From Bin55 sp028819195 (GTDB lineage: Bacteria; Pseudomonadota; Gammaproteobacteria; Pseudomonadales; Azotimanducaceae), in contig JAPPMF010000012.1 of assembly GCA_028819195.1 (NCBI GenBank), positions 124,001 through 188,000 of the forward strand: DNA of 64,000 nucleotides. The letters are read 5' to 3'. Numbering within the stretch: position 1 is the stretch's first letter; every line of letters begins with the position of its first letter. Below, one piece after another: positions 54,351 to 63,776 of this stretch. The notes under the pieces are model-generated. The model did no database searches and was not told the DNA's origin. It worked only from the letters and a program-made list of their open reading frames with translations. The translations under genes were made by a program, and so were the position numbers.

Positions 54351-55839
54351 AATCTACTTCTCTGATCTTCTTAGATTCGTCATTTCGACTTTCAGCAAGC
54401 GCTGCTAAATATCCTTCGTCTACATCTTCGTTGTAATAATGACCGTCAAAAACCGAGCATTCAAACTGTTCAATGTGCGGATTGCCTTCTTGTGCGGCGG
54501 AAACTAGATCTTTTAACTTCTGATAAATGAGTAGGTCAGCTCCGATAATTTGTCGAATTTGTTCGATCGAACGATTGTACGCGATAAACTCTTGACTAGC
54601 GGGCATATCAATACCAAAAACATTGGGAAAACGAACTGGTGGAGCCGCTGACGCGACATAAACCTTTCGCGCGCCAGCATTTTTTGCTTTACGTACGATT
54701 TCGGTCATGGTCGTCCCGCGCACAATGGAGTCTTCTACTAAGAGCACGTTCTTCTTTTCAAACTCCAAAGCGATAGCGTTAAGTTTATGTCGTACTCCAC
54801 GTTGTCGCATAGACTGACCTGGCATGATAAAAGTACGACCGATGTAGTGATTTTTAACGAATCCTTCTCGTAATTTAACGTTGAGCTGATGAGCTACAGG
54901 AATCGCGGCAGTGCGACTGGTTTCTGGTATAGGAATGACTACATCAATATCGTGTTCGCCGTTGGGAAAATAGTCTAGTACCGTGTTAGCTAATCGTTCA
55001 CCCATACGTAATCGAGCTTTATACACTGAAATCCCATCCATGACTGAATCAGGTCGGGCAAAATACACGTGCTCGAAAATACAAGGTGTACTTCGACTGT
55101 TATCTGCACAATCCTGCGAGTGAAACTGACCTTGTGCATCAATAAAAACTGCTTCTCCCGGTTGTACATCACGCAGTATTTCGTACCCAAGAACTGCTAA
55201 GGTTGCCGACTCGCTGGCAATAATAAAGTCATCGACTACACCCCGTTTCACTCCTACAATCAACGGTCGAATACCTCTAGGATCGCGAAATCCAACAATT
55301 CCCACTCCAACAATTAAACTGACAACTGCATATCCTCCGCGACAGGTTTGATGTACTCGTCCAACAGCTTCGAACACATCCTCTGGTGAGAGTAATTTTT
55401 CTACTCTACTTGACGTTTGCAGTTCGTTCGCGAAGACATTGAGAAGAATTTCGGAGTCCGAAAGAGTATTGATGTGGCGTCTAACACGAGAAAAGTATTC
55501 TTCCCGCAGTTGTTTTACATTAGTTAAATTGCCATTGTGTGCTAGGCAAATTCCATGTGGCGAGTTTACATAAAGGGGTTGAGCCTCGTGCGAACTTGAT
55601 GTACCAGCCGTTGGATAACGTACATGCCCTATTCCCATGTTCCCCTGCAACCGATCAATGGTTGGAGCATTGAAAACCTCGCTGACTAGACCGTTACCTT
55701 TGTGCACATGACATCGATCACTGTGAGCTGTCACAATTCCAGCGGCATCTTGTCCACGATGTTGTAGTACCAACAACGCATCGTAAAGTTCGTTGCTAAC
55801 AGGTGCGTGACTACTAACTATACCAACGATGCCACACAT
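54340..55839 (-). CDS. purF: amidophosphoribosyltransferase
   Basis: This 499-residue enzyme makes 5-phosphoribosylamine from PRPP and glutamine, the first step of purine synthesis. Cys2 in MCGIVGI is the glutaminase nucleophile with no propeptide, as in the E. coli type. LQHRGQDAAGI, HNGNLTN, GRTFIMPGQSMRQ and the PRPP loop LLVEDSIVRGTTM are present. It lies 16 bp downstream of cvpA, the classical order. Confidence 0.97.
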   Translation of the reverse strand: MCGIVGIVSSHAPVSNELYDALLVLQHRGQDAAGIVTAHSDRCHVHKGNGLVSEVFNAPTIDRLQGNMGIGHVRYPTAGTSSSHEAQPLYVNSPHGICLAHNGNLTNVKQLREEYFSRVRRHINTLSDSEILLNVFANELQTSSRVEKLLSPEDVFEAVGRVHQTCRGGYAVVSLIVGVGIVGFRDPRGIRPLIVGVKRGVVDDFIIASESATLAVLGYEILRDVQPGEAVFIDAQGQFHSQDCADNSRSTPCIFEHVYFARPDSVMDGISVYKARLRMGERLANTVLDYFPNGEHDIDVVIPIPETSRTAAIPVAHQLNVKLREGFVKNHYIGRTFIMPGQSMRQRGVRHKLNAIALEFEKKNVLLVEDSIVRGTTMTEIVRKAKNAGARKVYVASAAPPVRFPNVFGIDMPASQEFIAYNRSIEQIRQIIGADLLIYQKLKDLVSAAQEGNPHIEQFECSVFDGHYYNEDVDEGYLAALAESRNDESKKIREVDFDF

Positions 55840-55855
55840 TGGTTACGATCGTGTT

Positions 55856-56347
55856 TTATGAATCGGGTAGGTAAGCAGAAAAGTAACTGAAAATGTCCTG
55901 TACAAAGGTTTCGAATTTCATAAAGAAATGCAGGAAGTACGAGTCAACCCATGGACTCTCTAATGAAGTTCTTAGATTAAAAATTATACCTACGGCTATC
56001 ACAATGAATATTCCGCGGATCAGTCCAAAACCACATCCTAGAACTCGATCTAGTCCACCTAAACCAACTAATTTAACCCCTTTTCGCAAAAGACGTTGCG
56101 CAAATACACCGATAACAAGCACAACTACAAAAATGATTGATACACCAACTGCACGGGGAACCCAAGCTGGTTCTATGGTTTGTGCAGAAAAGATGAGATT
56201 ACCAAGTTGTTCGCCGTGTGTAATTCCAATGATCGCAGCGATAATCCATGCTGCGGTTGAGACTAGCTCCCTAACTAGACCGCGAAATATACCGATGGAT
56301 CCAGAAAACAAGACTAAGACAACAATTAAGACGTCCAAATAATTCAC
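55856..56347 (-). CDS. cvpA: CvpA family membrane protein
   Basis: This 163-residue inner-membrane protein has four TM helices (about 1-23, 30-45, 60-80 and 100-120) and the CvpA pattern LDVLIVVLVLFSGSIGIFRGLVRELVS near the N-terminus. It is needed for colicin V production in E. coli and for envelope functions. It starts at GTG. It lies between the SPOR protein and purF with 15 and 16 bp gaps, in one operon. Confidence 0.92.
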   Translation of the reverse strand: MNYLDVLIVVLVLFSGSIGIFRGLVRELVSTAAWIIAAIIGITHGEQLGNLIFSAQTIEPAWVPRAVGVSIIFVVVLVIGVFAQRLLRKGVKLVGLGGLDRVLGCGFGLIRGIFIVIAVGIIFNLRTSLESPWVDSYFLHFFMKFETFVQDIFSYFSAYLPDS

Positions 56348-56362
56348 GGAGACAATCTTCGT

Positions 56363-56929
56363 TTAGTAATCAAAGTCAACCAAAATTGGTTGTAGATTGT
56401 ACTTTTCCTTGAGTTCGTTCAACTTAGTATTTGCATCTTCGCGTGATGTATAAGGGCCGACAATCACGCGATGAACTTTAGAGTCATTTACCTTCGTTGA
56501 GTGAACCCACGAGGAGTATCCATCCGATACGATCTGATCGACAAAGTTGGAGGCACTGAGTTCTTGACTGAAACTCGCTAGTTGTATAGCCCAACGGGCC
56601 GTTTCCGCAGATTCTTCGGATAACGTTGGTGTACCTAGTAATGCGTTAGTTTCACTATCGAAACCTTCCGAATCGACTCTTTTTTCTACGCTATCGCGTA
56701 TCTCTTCTAATTCTGCAATTTGGGTTGATTCAACAATCGGTTCTGTAACCGCCAAATCTTCGTTTGAAAAATCGGGAGTTGGTTCCGCTATACTGAGTTC
56801 TTGATTAATCCCAGTATCGGGGACTTCATCAATTTCAATTGGTTTATCGAAAAGCATCGGTACAAAAATTGCTGCAATAGCAACAATGAATATGGTGCCA
56901 ATTACAACATCCCTAGTATTGACTTTCAT
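56363..56929 (-). CDS. SPOR-domain protein, DedD-like
   Basis: This 188-residue protein has one N-terminal TM helix (about 8-26), an acidic flexible linker, and a C-terminal SPOR domain (about 112-188; RWAIQLASFSQELSASNFVDQI, VHRVIVGPYTSREDANTKLNEL). SPOR domains bind denuded glycan strands at the division septum. Position between folC and cvpA matches dedD. Confidence 0.88.
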   Translation of the reverse strand: MKVNTRDVVIGTIFIVAIAAIFVPMLFDKPIEIDEVPDTGINQELSIAEPTPDFSNEDLAVTEPIVESTQIAELEEIRDSVEKRVDSEGFDSETNALLGTPTLSEESAETARWAIQLASFSQELSASNFVDQIVSDGYSSWVHSTKVNDSKVHRVIVGPYTSREDANTKLNELKEKYNLQPILVDFDY

Positions 56930-56936
56930 AGTGTGT

Positions 56937-58202
56937 TCACCTATCCTTGGCTGCTAGAATCGTGGTTCGCATTCTTTGAACTAAATCAAAAGACCCGAAA
57001 ACTGCAATTAAATCCTCTGCTTCGGTGTTCTGTAGTACAAAGTCAATTGCTTCGCCTAGCGTATGCGATAATTTAAACCTCTGTAACTCTTTCAACTTAG
57101 CTAATTGTTCAATTCTTAATCCACGGTGTCCTTGTGTTTCTACGATAACAATTCGATCATTCGGTAGATTTGTGGTACTAATAATATCACGTAATGCCTT
57201 GTCACGCAAAACTCCAATAATCGCGAATGCTAAATTCCCCAGTTGTTTTTTCTTTACAAATCGAATCAAAAAACTGGTCGCGCTGGGATTATGCCCAACG
57301 TCCACAATCCATGTTCGTTGTTGAAATTGAAAGAGTTCACATCGTCCTGCTAGCTGAAACTTGTCAAGAGAGCGACAATGTCGTGGATTGATATCTAGTC
57401 CTGCGAGTTTCGCGGCTCCTAAAGCTAAACTTGCCGATTCCGGAAAGTTAGGTGGTTCATCAATGTGAATGGTGTATTGTTCATCCGGATGATTCAGTTC
57501 GAAACTCCATGGTATTTGCTCGAAACCAGTATGTTTGATCGAGTCTTGTAAGTGAAACACGGGACAATTCAAAGTGTATGCGCGAGCTTCGACTGACGAA
57601 ACCGGATCAGAGTCCCCGTAGATTAGTGGAATACGGCGACGGAGAATCCCCGCTTTCTCAAAGCCAATGGACTCTCGATCTGAACCTAAACGATCTTGAT
57701 GGTCGGTTCCAATTGAGGTAATAACGTTAACGTCGCGTTCGGAGACATTGGTCGCGTCCAATCTACCACCTAGTCCCACTTCAAGGACTGCGCAATCCAC
57801 TGCTGCTTTCTTGAAGACAAACAAGGCAGCGAGTGTTACATACTCGTGAAATGTGAGATTTACAGAAGCTTGAACTCGTCGGATTACAGTAAAGGCGTCG
57901 ACGATGATTTCGTCGGATACTTCCTCACCGTTTATACGGATGCGTTCATTAAATCTTTCTAAATGTGGAGAAGTTGTGACACCGACAGAAACTTTACCAG
58001 CGATACACAGGTTCTCTAAGTAGTGTACCGTTGAACCTTTGCCGTTTGTTCCCCCGACAACAATGATCGTTTTCGCGACACGAAGAAGTTCGAGTTCACG
58101 CGCGATTCGATAGGTTCGGTAAAAGCCTGAAGGTTTGTGTGTTTGATGTTGAATGATGATCCAATTCAACCAATCTTCCAATGATTTTGTGGTTGCTTCC
58201 AT
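56937..58202 (-). CDS. folC: dihydrofolate synthase / folylpolyglutamate synthase
   Basis: This 421-residue Mur-ligase-family enzyme adds glutamate to dihydropteroate and folates. The ATP-binding P-loop is GGTNGKGS near residue 50; TTSPHLERFNERI, LEVGLGGRLDATN and VDVGHNPSA follow in order. It is the first gene of the folC-SPOR-cvpA-purF run with gaps of 7-16 bp. Beyond it, where accD often stands, a 408-bp gap and a restriction-modification gene occur instead. Confidence 0.95.
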   Translation of the reverse strand: MEATTKSLEDWLNWIIIQHQTHKPSGFYRTYRIARELELLRVAKTIIVVGGTNGKGSTVHYLENLCIAGKVSVGVTTSPHLERFNERIRINGEEVSDEIIVDAFTVIRRVQASVNLTFHEYVTLAALFVFKKAAVDCAVLEVGLGGRLDATNVSERDVNVITSIGTDHQDRLGSDRESIGFEKAGILRRRIPLIYGDSDPVSSVEARAYTLNCPVFHLQDSIKHTGFEQIPWSFELNHPDEQYTIHIDEPPNFPESASLALGAAKLAGLDINPRHCRSLDKFQLAGRCELFQFQQRTWIVDVGHNPSATSFLIRFVKKKQLGNLAFAIIGVLRDKALRDIISTTNLPNDRIVIVETQGHRGLRIEQLAKLKELQRFKLSHTLGEAIDFVLQNTEAEDLIAVFGSFDLVQRMRTTILAAKDR

Positions 58203-58610
58203 GCTATCGTAATTTTAGCCCTATGACGATAACTACAAAACACCTGCCCGCGTATTGTATTGTGAGAAAGCGACGTAAGTTAAACGCTAGAGCGATGTAG
58301 TTTGTCGGTGCAATTTGAGTTTATTTAGCTCAAAATCGAATCCCATTTCGAAGTTAGCTCAGCTAATACCGCAAAACTCAAACGCTAGTCGAAGACATTT
58401 TCTTAATTCTTAAATGAATCAATTTTGCGATCTAAGGAATAGAACTGAGACAAACTTCTATCCGCAGTACAAATCGTAGATTTGATGTCAATCCTTCAAT
58501 ATTTTCAATACACTCAATTCTATTCCACACACATGTACATATTTATATTTTTAGTTCATAAATTTCATGTGGAAAAACAAGTAACCGAGAGTTGGAAAGC
58601 CTCGAAAAAA
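58203..58610. other. intergenic region between folC and the restriction-modification gene
   Basis: This A+T-rich stretch lies upstream of folC and downstream of the type ISP gene. I see no gene, attachment site or clear terminator. It marks the junction of the housekeeping block with the accessory segment. Confidence 0.5.
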
Positions 58611-61600
58611 TTATTTGGTTTCATAGTACGCTGACTGAGAAACATATGGATCAACACTTAAACGTTCTGCCATGTTAGCAACTAATGTTCGATCGATTCC
58701 AAGTGATTTAGACGTCACATCATCCCACTGATCTCGTAGTTCGACCTGACCGTACTTAAACGAAGGCACCTCAATGTTTGCAGTGTCGTCGTAACACTCT
58801 ACTAAGCTTTGAACAACGAAGTTATTCTCTAGATTTGGTAGTGGTAGGTCGTGCCAACTCGCGGGGTTAAACATTGGGTAAGCAAGTTTACGTCCACCAA
58901 CTGTTCTTAGTAAACAACGACCTACGGTAGAGTTGTACCAAATGCACAGTGCTTTGGCGAATTCCAATGGTAGTTGCGATTCGCCTGTTACTGGCATCCA
59001 GCTATACCCAATCCGGCTTGGTTCTGCGACGACGGCTGTCACTCGTGAAGTACTTGTATCAAACCCTTTTGATACTAATAAATGACTACGAAATGATCTC
59101 ATTTTTTCTCGCTCTTGTTGTAAGCGAATTCGATAATCTTCCTGAGTTTCCTCAGTTTTGCGAGCGAGCCGAACCCACTTGTTGACTGTAGCCTGTAAGG
59201 TTTTTTGTCCCTCCATACCAGAGCCGCTTACAACCGGTTCACAGTCTTCTTGAGGTTCGTCGAAATGATCGTATTTCTTGTTTCCAGTCATTCGCCAATC
59301 TCCTCCAGCTAGGTCCACCTTGAAGTCAAAAGAACTTCTAGATATCGAATCGTGTAACTTTCCATTTGCCCCCCCCCAATTATAACAGATATTTTCATTT
59401 CCGTCGACAGCTTCTCGTATTAACTCCGCTAATTCAGCATCACGGAATGAAGAGGGGGACCAATCACCTTGTCGCATATTTTCATATTCCCACTGAATAA
59501 CAGATCCGTCAAAATTGTCTCCTTCCATGGCTGCACGAACGACTTCATATGCTTCGAAAGATGTACTCGGCATCGTATCCAAATTGATAATTTTTGTCGG
59601 TAAATCCATTCTCGAATCGTCGGATACCCCGACAATCAAACACTCGTTTATGCTAGTATCCCAGCTCATGTTTGTGTTCTTTGGATCGTGGCAAGTTAGA
59701 ATTGATTCGATGTGTATTTTTCGAGCCATTGCTGCCCTCCTTTCACGTGCGGAAGTCATCAACAAAAACACAAGGGGTGAAACAATAGCAAATACCCCCT
59801 TGTTTCGTCTCGTTAGATGTATTGCCAGCGTCTCGAACAATGCGGCTATTGATGCTTTTTTAACTCGTAACATTGGTTCATATTCTGCGGTAAAATCCCA
59901 AATGCCAGCCATCCGTTGTCGCAAAGAGTGTTGTATTTCCTTGCCGAATTTCTCACCACAATCTCTCCATGGTGTGTAGGGTGGATTCATCATTATGATT
60001 CTTGGTGGTCTTTTTTCTAGTTGTTTTACGAGTTCATCATTCTCTGAAGGATCAGTATTGAACGTTAAAGACATTTGTTGACCAGAGATTGCTGGATTTT
60101 CAAGTTCGAGATGTTCCTCACCCATTTCGATAAGACGTGGATCGAGTAATAGTTCCGGAGTGCCTGTTCTTACGGATTGAACACTTGGGTGGGCATCAAT
60201 TGCAAGACCGTATTCCATGTGGTATAAATTTATCTTTTCGTAAAGCGCACTCACTTCACCTAAAGTTAGTTGACACCCTGCTAATTGAAGTGACACTGGA
60301 TTGATATCTGCACCTATTACATATTCTTCTACTGCTTGTCGATGAAATCGCGAGAGAATTTTTTCTTTTTCCTCACTGGGTAATTTTGTTTGTAGGATAC
60401 GATGTTTGATAGCTTGAATCATAGCAACCAAGAGTGTACCGCTTCCACACGCAGGATCAAAACACCGTAAACGTTCCCATGTGCTTTCTTCCGTCCATTC
60501 AGCTTCTTCAGTGGCATACAATGTCAACTCGGATAGTAGTGACGCTGCTATTGGACGGGTAAAGAATGCTCCGTCCGATCGTTGATTTCCCATCACACGA
60601 TTGAATAGTTCACCGGCATGATCCATTCCAAGTCCGGCGTAATTATCCGCTATTTCTATCGCATCTTTCGCCATTCGACTCAATGCTTCACCTACTCCAG
60701 CTCGACGTAAAAATGCGACCTCCATCAGCAGTTCATTGGCTACTTCAAATATCGGGACATAATCTTTCGTTAGTACGCTTTGCCATGCTTTAGCTATTCC
60801 TTTTGCCGGGTTGGTATCTGCAACAGCGACACTCAATTTCGGTACTTTTTTCAATGCAGAAAGACCAGTGCTGTCTAGTCTAGCGTGCATAATTGCTGCG
60901 TTCACCCAAAGAACTGCTGTAACTGCACATGCATCGGCAGCTTTTTTCGTTTCATCCTGTTCTAACCTCGTCATGTTAAGAGCGGTAGCTAAAGTCGATT
61001 CCAATTGTTCCTCGCGCAACAAGTGAGCAATAGCGTTAACAGTCACTTCAAGCAAATTAATATCTCTCCTTGGACCTGTTAGAATACCAGAACGCTCGAG
61101 AAGATTCAAATGAATTCCACTTTCTTTAAGACTCTTGCCACCTAATTTGAGCAAACTCTCACCTAATTGATACATTGGATCGGTTGAAAGAGGATCACCG
61201 ATATCTGGTGGTGGTTGTGGAGGTTTGGATGGTGGTACTGGAGGCATGGGTTTAACACCTTTTCTGTCAGCCTCAATGATTTTGACACCATATGCTGCGG
61301 TAGCCTCAGGATTCCAGGTTGGTACCCTTTCGGTATCTACCACAACACTATCGTAATCGACTTCCTGCGGAACGAAACCCCGTGCTACGACTGTTCCATT
61401 TTGTTTTGTCCGTATCGCGGTACAGGAACTTGGTATGTTGATCTTGTTAAGCGTGCTAGGATCTTTGATCTCAGTCAATTGTCCCCTAGATTCTTCTAAT
61501 CGTTCAAGAGGCGAAGATTTCCCAACCGTCGAAACAAGATTTAGGATGACATCTGGAGTTGTTTTCACGAAATATCGAGGAGGACGGCGAGGTTCTTGCA

Positions 61601-63689
61601 AGACTATAAAATGATCTCGGCTTTCTTTTGATTCCGCTGGTAACCAAAGTTCCATCAGATCCTCAAGTTCATCTTCAATCCTGCCGTCGTGTGCACGTAA
61701 TGCCTGCAGAATTTGTCCTAACTCTTTCCATCCGGTTTCTGAATTTACTCTTCTTAAATAATCTTCTGCAATTTGTCTCGGTGGAATAACAATAGGAACG
61801 AATATAAAACCTAGTGCCTTTCTAGGCGATTTACGCATCACCCTTCCAACCGCCTGTATCACATCGATTGGACTTCGTCTAGGTTCGACAAATGCAACAG
61901 CACTTAAGTCAGGGCTATCAGTACCTTCTCCGAATATACCAACATTAGAAATACAAAATGGGTTCTCGTAGTCAGTTAAGGCGAGGCGTTTGAGTGCAGA
62001 TTCACGCTGCGACATCCTATGAGTAGCGTCTATGTGTTTAAGCTGGTATAATTTCTCTGGTGGGTTGGTAGAGGTTACTTTTTGTATGGATTGCAAGTAT
62101 TCTTTGACCCAGAGTCTAACTGGTTCGGACTCTAGGGCGTTTACCAACTCTTTAGAAATCTTTATTCGATTGCAAAAGGCAATAACTGATTTGACATCTG
62201 CAGTTGGTACAGCACCTCCCAGAAACGCTGCTAATCCTAGAGCGCGCAACGCTTTTCCCGTTGTCCATTCGGGTTTGTTTTTGTCATTGACAGCTTGTTT
62301 GTTCAATTGCTCTGCTACTCTGGTGGCTACCTCAGACTCTCGGTCACCCATTGCTAAAGCAATAATTCTGTAATCTGATAGTAAATTTCGCTTGACCGCT
62401 TCTTTATACCCCAATCGAAAGAGTTCCTTTCCGAATGTTCTTTCATCGTTCATCGATTTCACTTCCCATTTTGAATCGACTATTTCATCGACAGTTTGAG
62501 TCGAAAATATTCGTGGGGTCGCAGTCTGATATAGCCGAAACTTTGCCGGAAACATATCTTTGTCGTGACATAGAGTGAAGTTTCGAATTCGTTCACCATG
62601 TTTAGGAGAATTCGACACCTTCCGAATTCCAGCAGTCCTATGAGCTTCGTCTCCTATCATTAATTTTGCGACGAGTCCATTTCGCTTCAAACCGTTAGCG
62701 GTATTGTGAGCTGATTGATAGGTAGAAAACAATACTAATCGTTCATTGTCGAAGCGTGGTCGAGCTAGCCAGTTAGTCACCTGGTCTTCATTTAAAGCTG
62801 TTTCTCCAACCACTTGATCGACAGTTACGTGTCCTGCATCTACCGTTCGATCTTTATCAATACTAATCGTATCCTCGTCCGATCTTCTCCGTCCCGCAGT
62901 TTGGTCAGAGCAAACTGCCAAAGTTCTCAACTTCATCTCGTCTCGTTTAGCTAGACGTTGGTAGTCTCCCTTTATTTGTGACACAAGCGCTATTGAGGGA
63001 ACTAGCACGACAGCAACCTCCCCTGGCTTCACAATCTCCTTCATTACTCTGTATGAAACTCTTGTTTTACCGGTACCGCAGGGCATCACGATGTGTCCAC
63101 GGGCTTCTCCGCGATTCCATTCAGGACGTCCGTGTTCTGAATGTTCCTTTAACAACCGGACTATTTTTGTGACGGCTTCGTTTTGCATTGAAGTAAGCTC
63201 TTCATCTTCCCGCAAAGGTCTCACTTCTTGTAGAATCAATTCTTCTAATGGGTTTTCATAATCTACGATTTTCACGGGACGATCTACATCCAGCCTCAAC
63301 ATATCCGATACATTCTTCGTCACAGTCGCTGTCGTAACGATCCACCGTTCGACCCAGTGTTGACTAGTCGCTGCTGTAAGGAAATCTTTCACATCATTTT
63401 TGGTTAACTTCGAACCCTTTGGTCTTGCTTTACACTGAATAGCGACGTATGTGCCATCGGGTCTCACACCTACATTATCGATTCCAACATCAATTCGACT
63501 CTTGTCTGGAAAGAGTTTCGGATTGCCAGGCCAGTCTTTCCAAGAATAAACTTTTTCGAAATCCCAGATAACAATCTTCGGACCTATTTGACTCACTAAA
63601 TCTTCAAGCCATTTACCATCTCCACCATCTTTGTCATGGTCGCGGACGATGTCCAACCATTGTTGTGGAGTGAGTTGTTTTTCTTTCAT
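58611..63689 (-). CDS. single-chain helicase-nuclease-methyltransferase restriction-modification enzyme, type ISP-like
   Basis: This 1692-residue protein combines four activities in the order known from LlaGI-type enzymes. An Mrr-like nuclease lies at the N-terminus (IDVGIDN near 66, AIQCKA near 86). A superfamily 2 helicase follows, with Walker A GTGKT near 203, DEAH near 346 and QAVGRVMR near 613. A coupler leads into an N6-adenine methyltransferase, with FDPACGSGT near 1076 and NPPY near 1234. The C-terminal region of about 350 residues is the likely target-recognition domain. The enzyme would cut unmodified foreign DNA after translocation. A run of nine G residues on the coding strand lies at codons 1438-1440, so slippage could truncate it. 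The ORF is intact here. Confidence 0.9.
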   Translation of the reverse strand: MKEKQLTPQQWLDIVRDHDKDGGDGKWLEDLVSQIGPKIVIWDFEKVYSWKDWPGNPKLFPDKSRIDVGIDNVGVRPDGTYVAIQCKARPKGSKLTKNDVKDFLTAATSQHWVERWIVTTATVTKNVSDMLRLDVDRPVKIVDYENPLEELILQEVRPLREDEELTSMQNEAVTKIVRLLKEHSEHGRPEWNRGEARGHIVMPCGTGKTRVSYRVMKEIVKPGEVAVVLVPSIALVSQIKGDYQRLAKRDEMKLRTLAVCSDQTAGRRRSDEDTISIDKDRTVDAGHVTVDQVVGETALNEDQVTNWLARPRFDNERLVLFSTYQSAHNTANGLKRNGLVAKLMIGDEAHRTAGIRKVSNSPKHGERIRNFTLCHDKDMFPAKFRLYQTATPRIFSTQTVDEIVDSKWEVKSMNDERTFGKELFRLGYKEAVKRNLLSDYRIIALAMGDRESEVATRVAEQLNKQAVNDKNKPEWTTGKALRALGLAAFLGGAVPTADVKSVIAFCNRIKISKELVNALESEPVRLWVKEYLQSIQKVTSTNPPEKLYQLKHIDATHRMSQRESALKRLALTDYENPFCISNVGIFGEGTDSPDLSAVAFVEPRRSPIDVIQAVGRVMRKSPRKALGFIFVPIVIPPRQIAEDYLRRVNSETGWKELGQILQALRAHDGRIEDELEDLMELWLPAESKESRDHFIVLQEPRRPPRYFVKTTPDVILNLVSTVGKSSPLERLEESRGQLTEIKDPSTLNKINIPSSCTAIRTKQNGTVVARGFVPQEVDYDSVVVDTERVPTWNPEATAAYGVKIIEADRKGVKPMPPVPPSKPPQPPPDIGDPLSTDPMYQLGESLLKLGGKSLKESGIHLNLLERSGILTGPRRDINLLEVTVNAIAHLLREEQLESTLATALNMTRLEQDETKKAADACAVTAVLWVNAAIMHARLDSTGLSALKKVPKLSVAVADTNPAKGIAKAWQSVLTKDYVPIFEVANELLMEVAFLRRAGVGEALSRMAKDAIEIADNYAGLGMDHAGELFNRVMGNQRSDGAFFTRPIAASLLSELTLYATEEAEWTEESTWERLRCFDPACGSGTLLVAMIQAIKHRILQTKLPSEEKEKILSRFHRQAVEEYVIGADINPVSLQLAGCQLTLGEVSALYEKINLYHMEYGLAIDAHPSVQSVRTGTPELLLDPRLIEMGEEHLELENPAISGQQMSLTFNTDPSENDELVKQLEKRPPRIIMMNPPYTPWRDCGEKFGKEIQHSLRQRMAGIWDFTAEYEPMLRVKKASIAALFETLAIHLTRRNKGVFAIVSPLVFLLMTSARERRAAMARKIHIESILTCHDPKNTNMSWDTSINECLIVGVSDDSRMDLPTKIINLDTMPSTSFEAYEVVRAAMEGDNFDGSVIQWEYENMRQGDWSPSSFRDAELAELIREAVDGNENICYNWGGANGKLHDSISRSSFDFKVDLAGGDWRMTGNKKYDHFDEPQEDCEPVVSGSGMEGQKTLQATVNKWVRLARKTEETQEDYRIRLQQEREKMRSFRSHLLVSKGFDTSTSRVTAVVAEPSRIGYSWMPVTGESQLPLEFAKALCIWYNSTVGRCLLRTVGGRKLAYPMFNPASWHDLPLPNLENNFVVQSLVECYDDTANIEVPSFKYGQVELRDQWDDVTSKSLGIDRTLVANMAERLSVDPYVSQSAYYETK
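59369..59377 (-). repeat. G9 homopolymer inside the type ISP coding sequence
   Basis: Nine consecutive C on the plus strand (G on the coding strand) encode W-G-G-A with flanking bases. I noticed no other G or C run of this length in the window. A slip of one base would shift the frame and remove about the last 250 residues, the target-recognition part. Confidence 0.8.
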
Positions 63690-63776
63690 AGCAGTGTCAG
63701 TGTTTCCATTTTGAGAGAGTAAGTAGTTCGTTTCAAGTCTGTGGAGGGGCTTAACCCGTAAATTGTCTTGAGAGTC

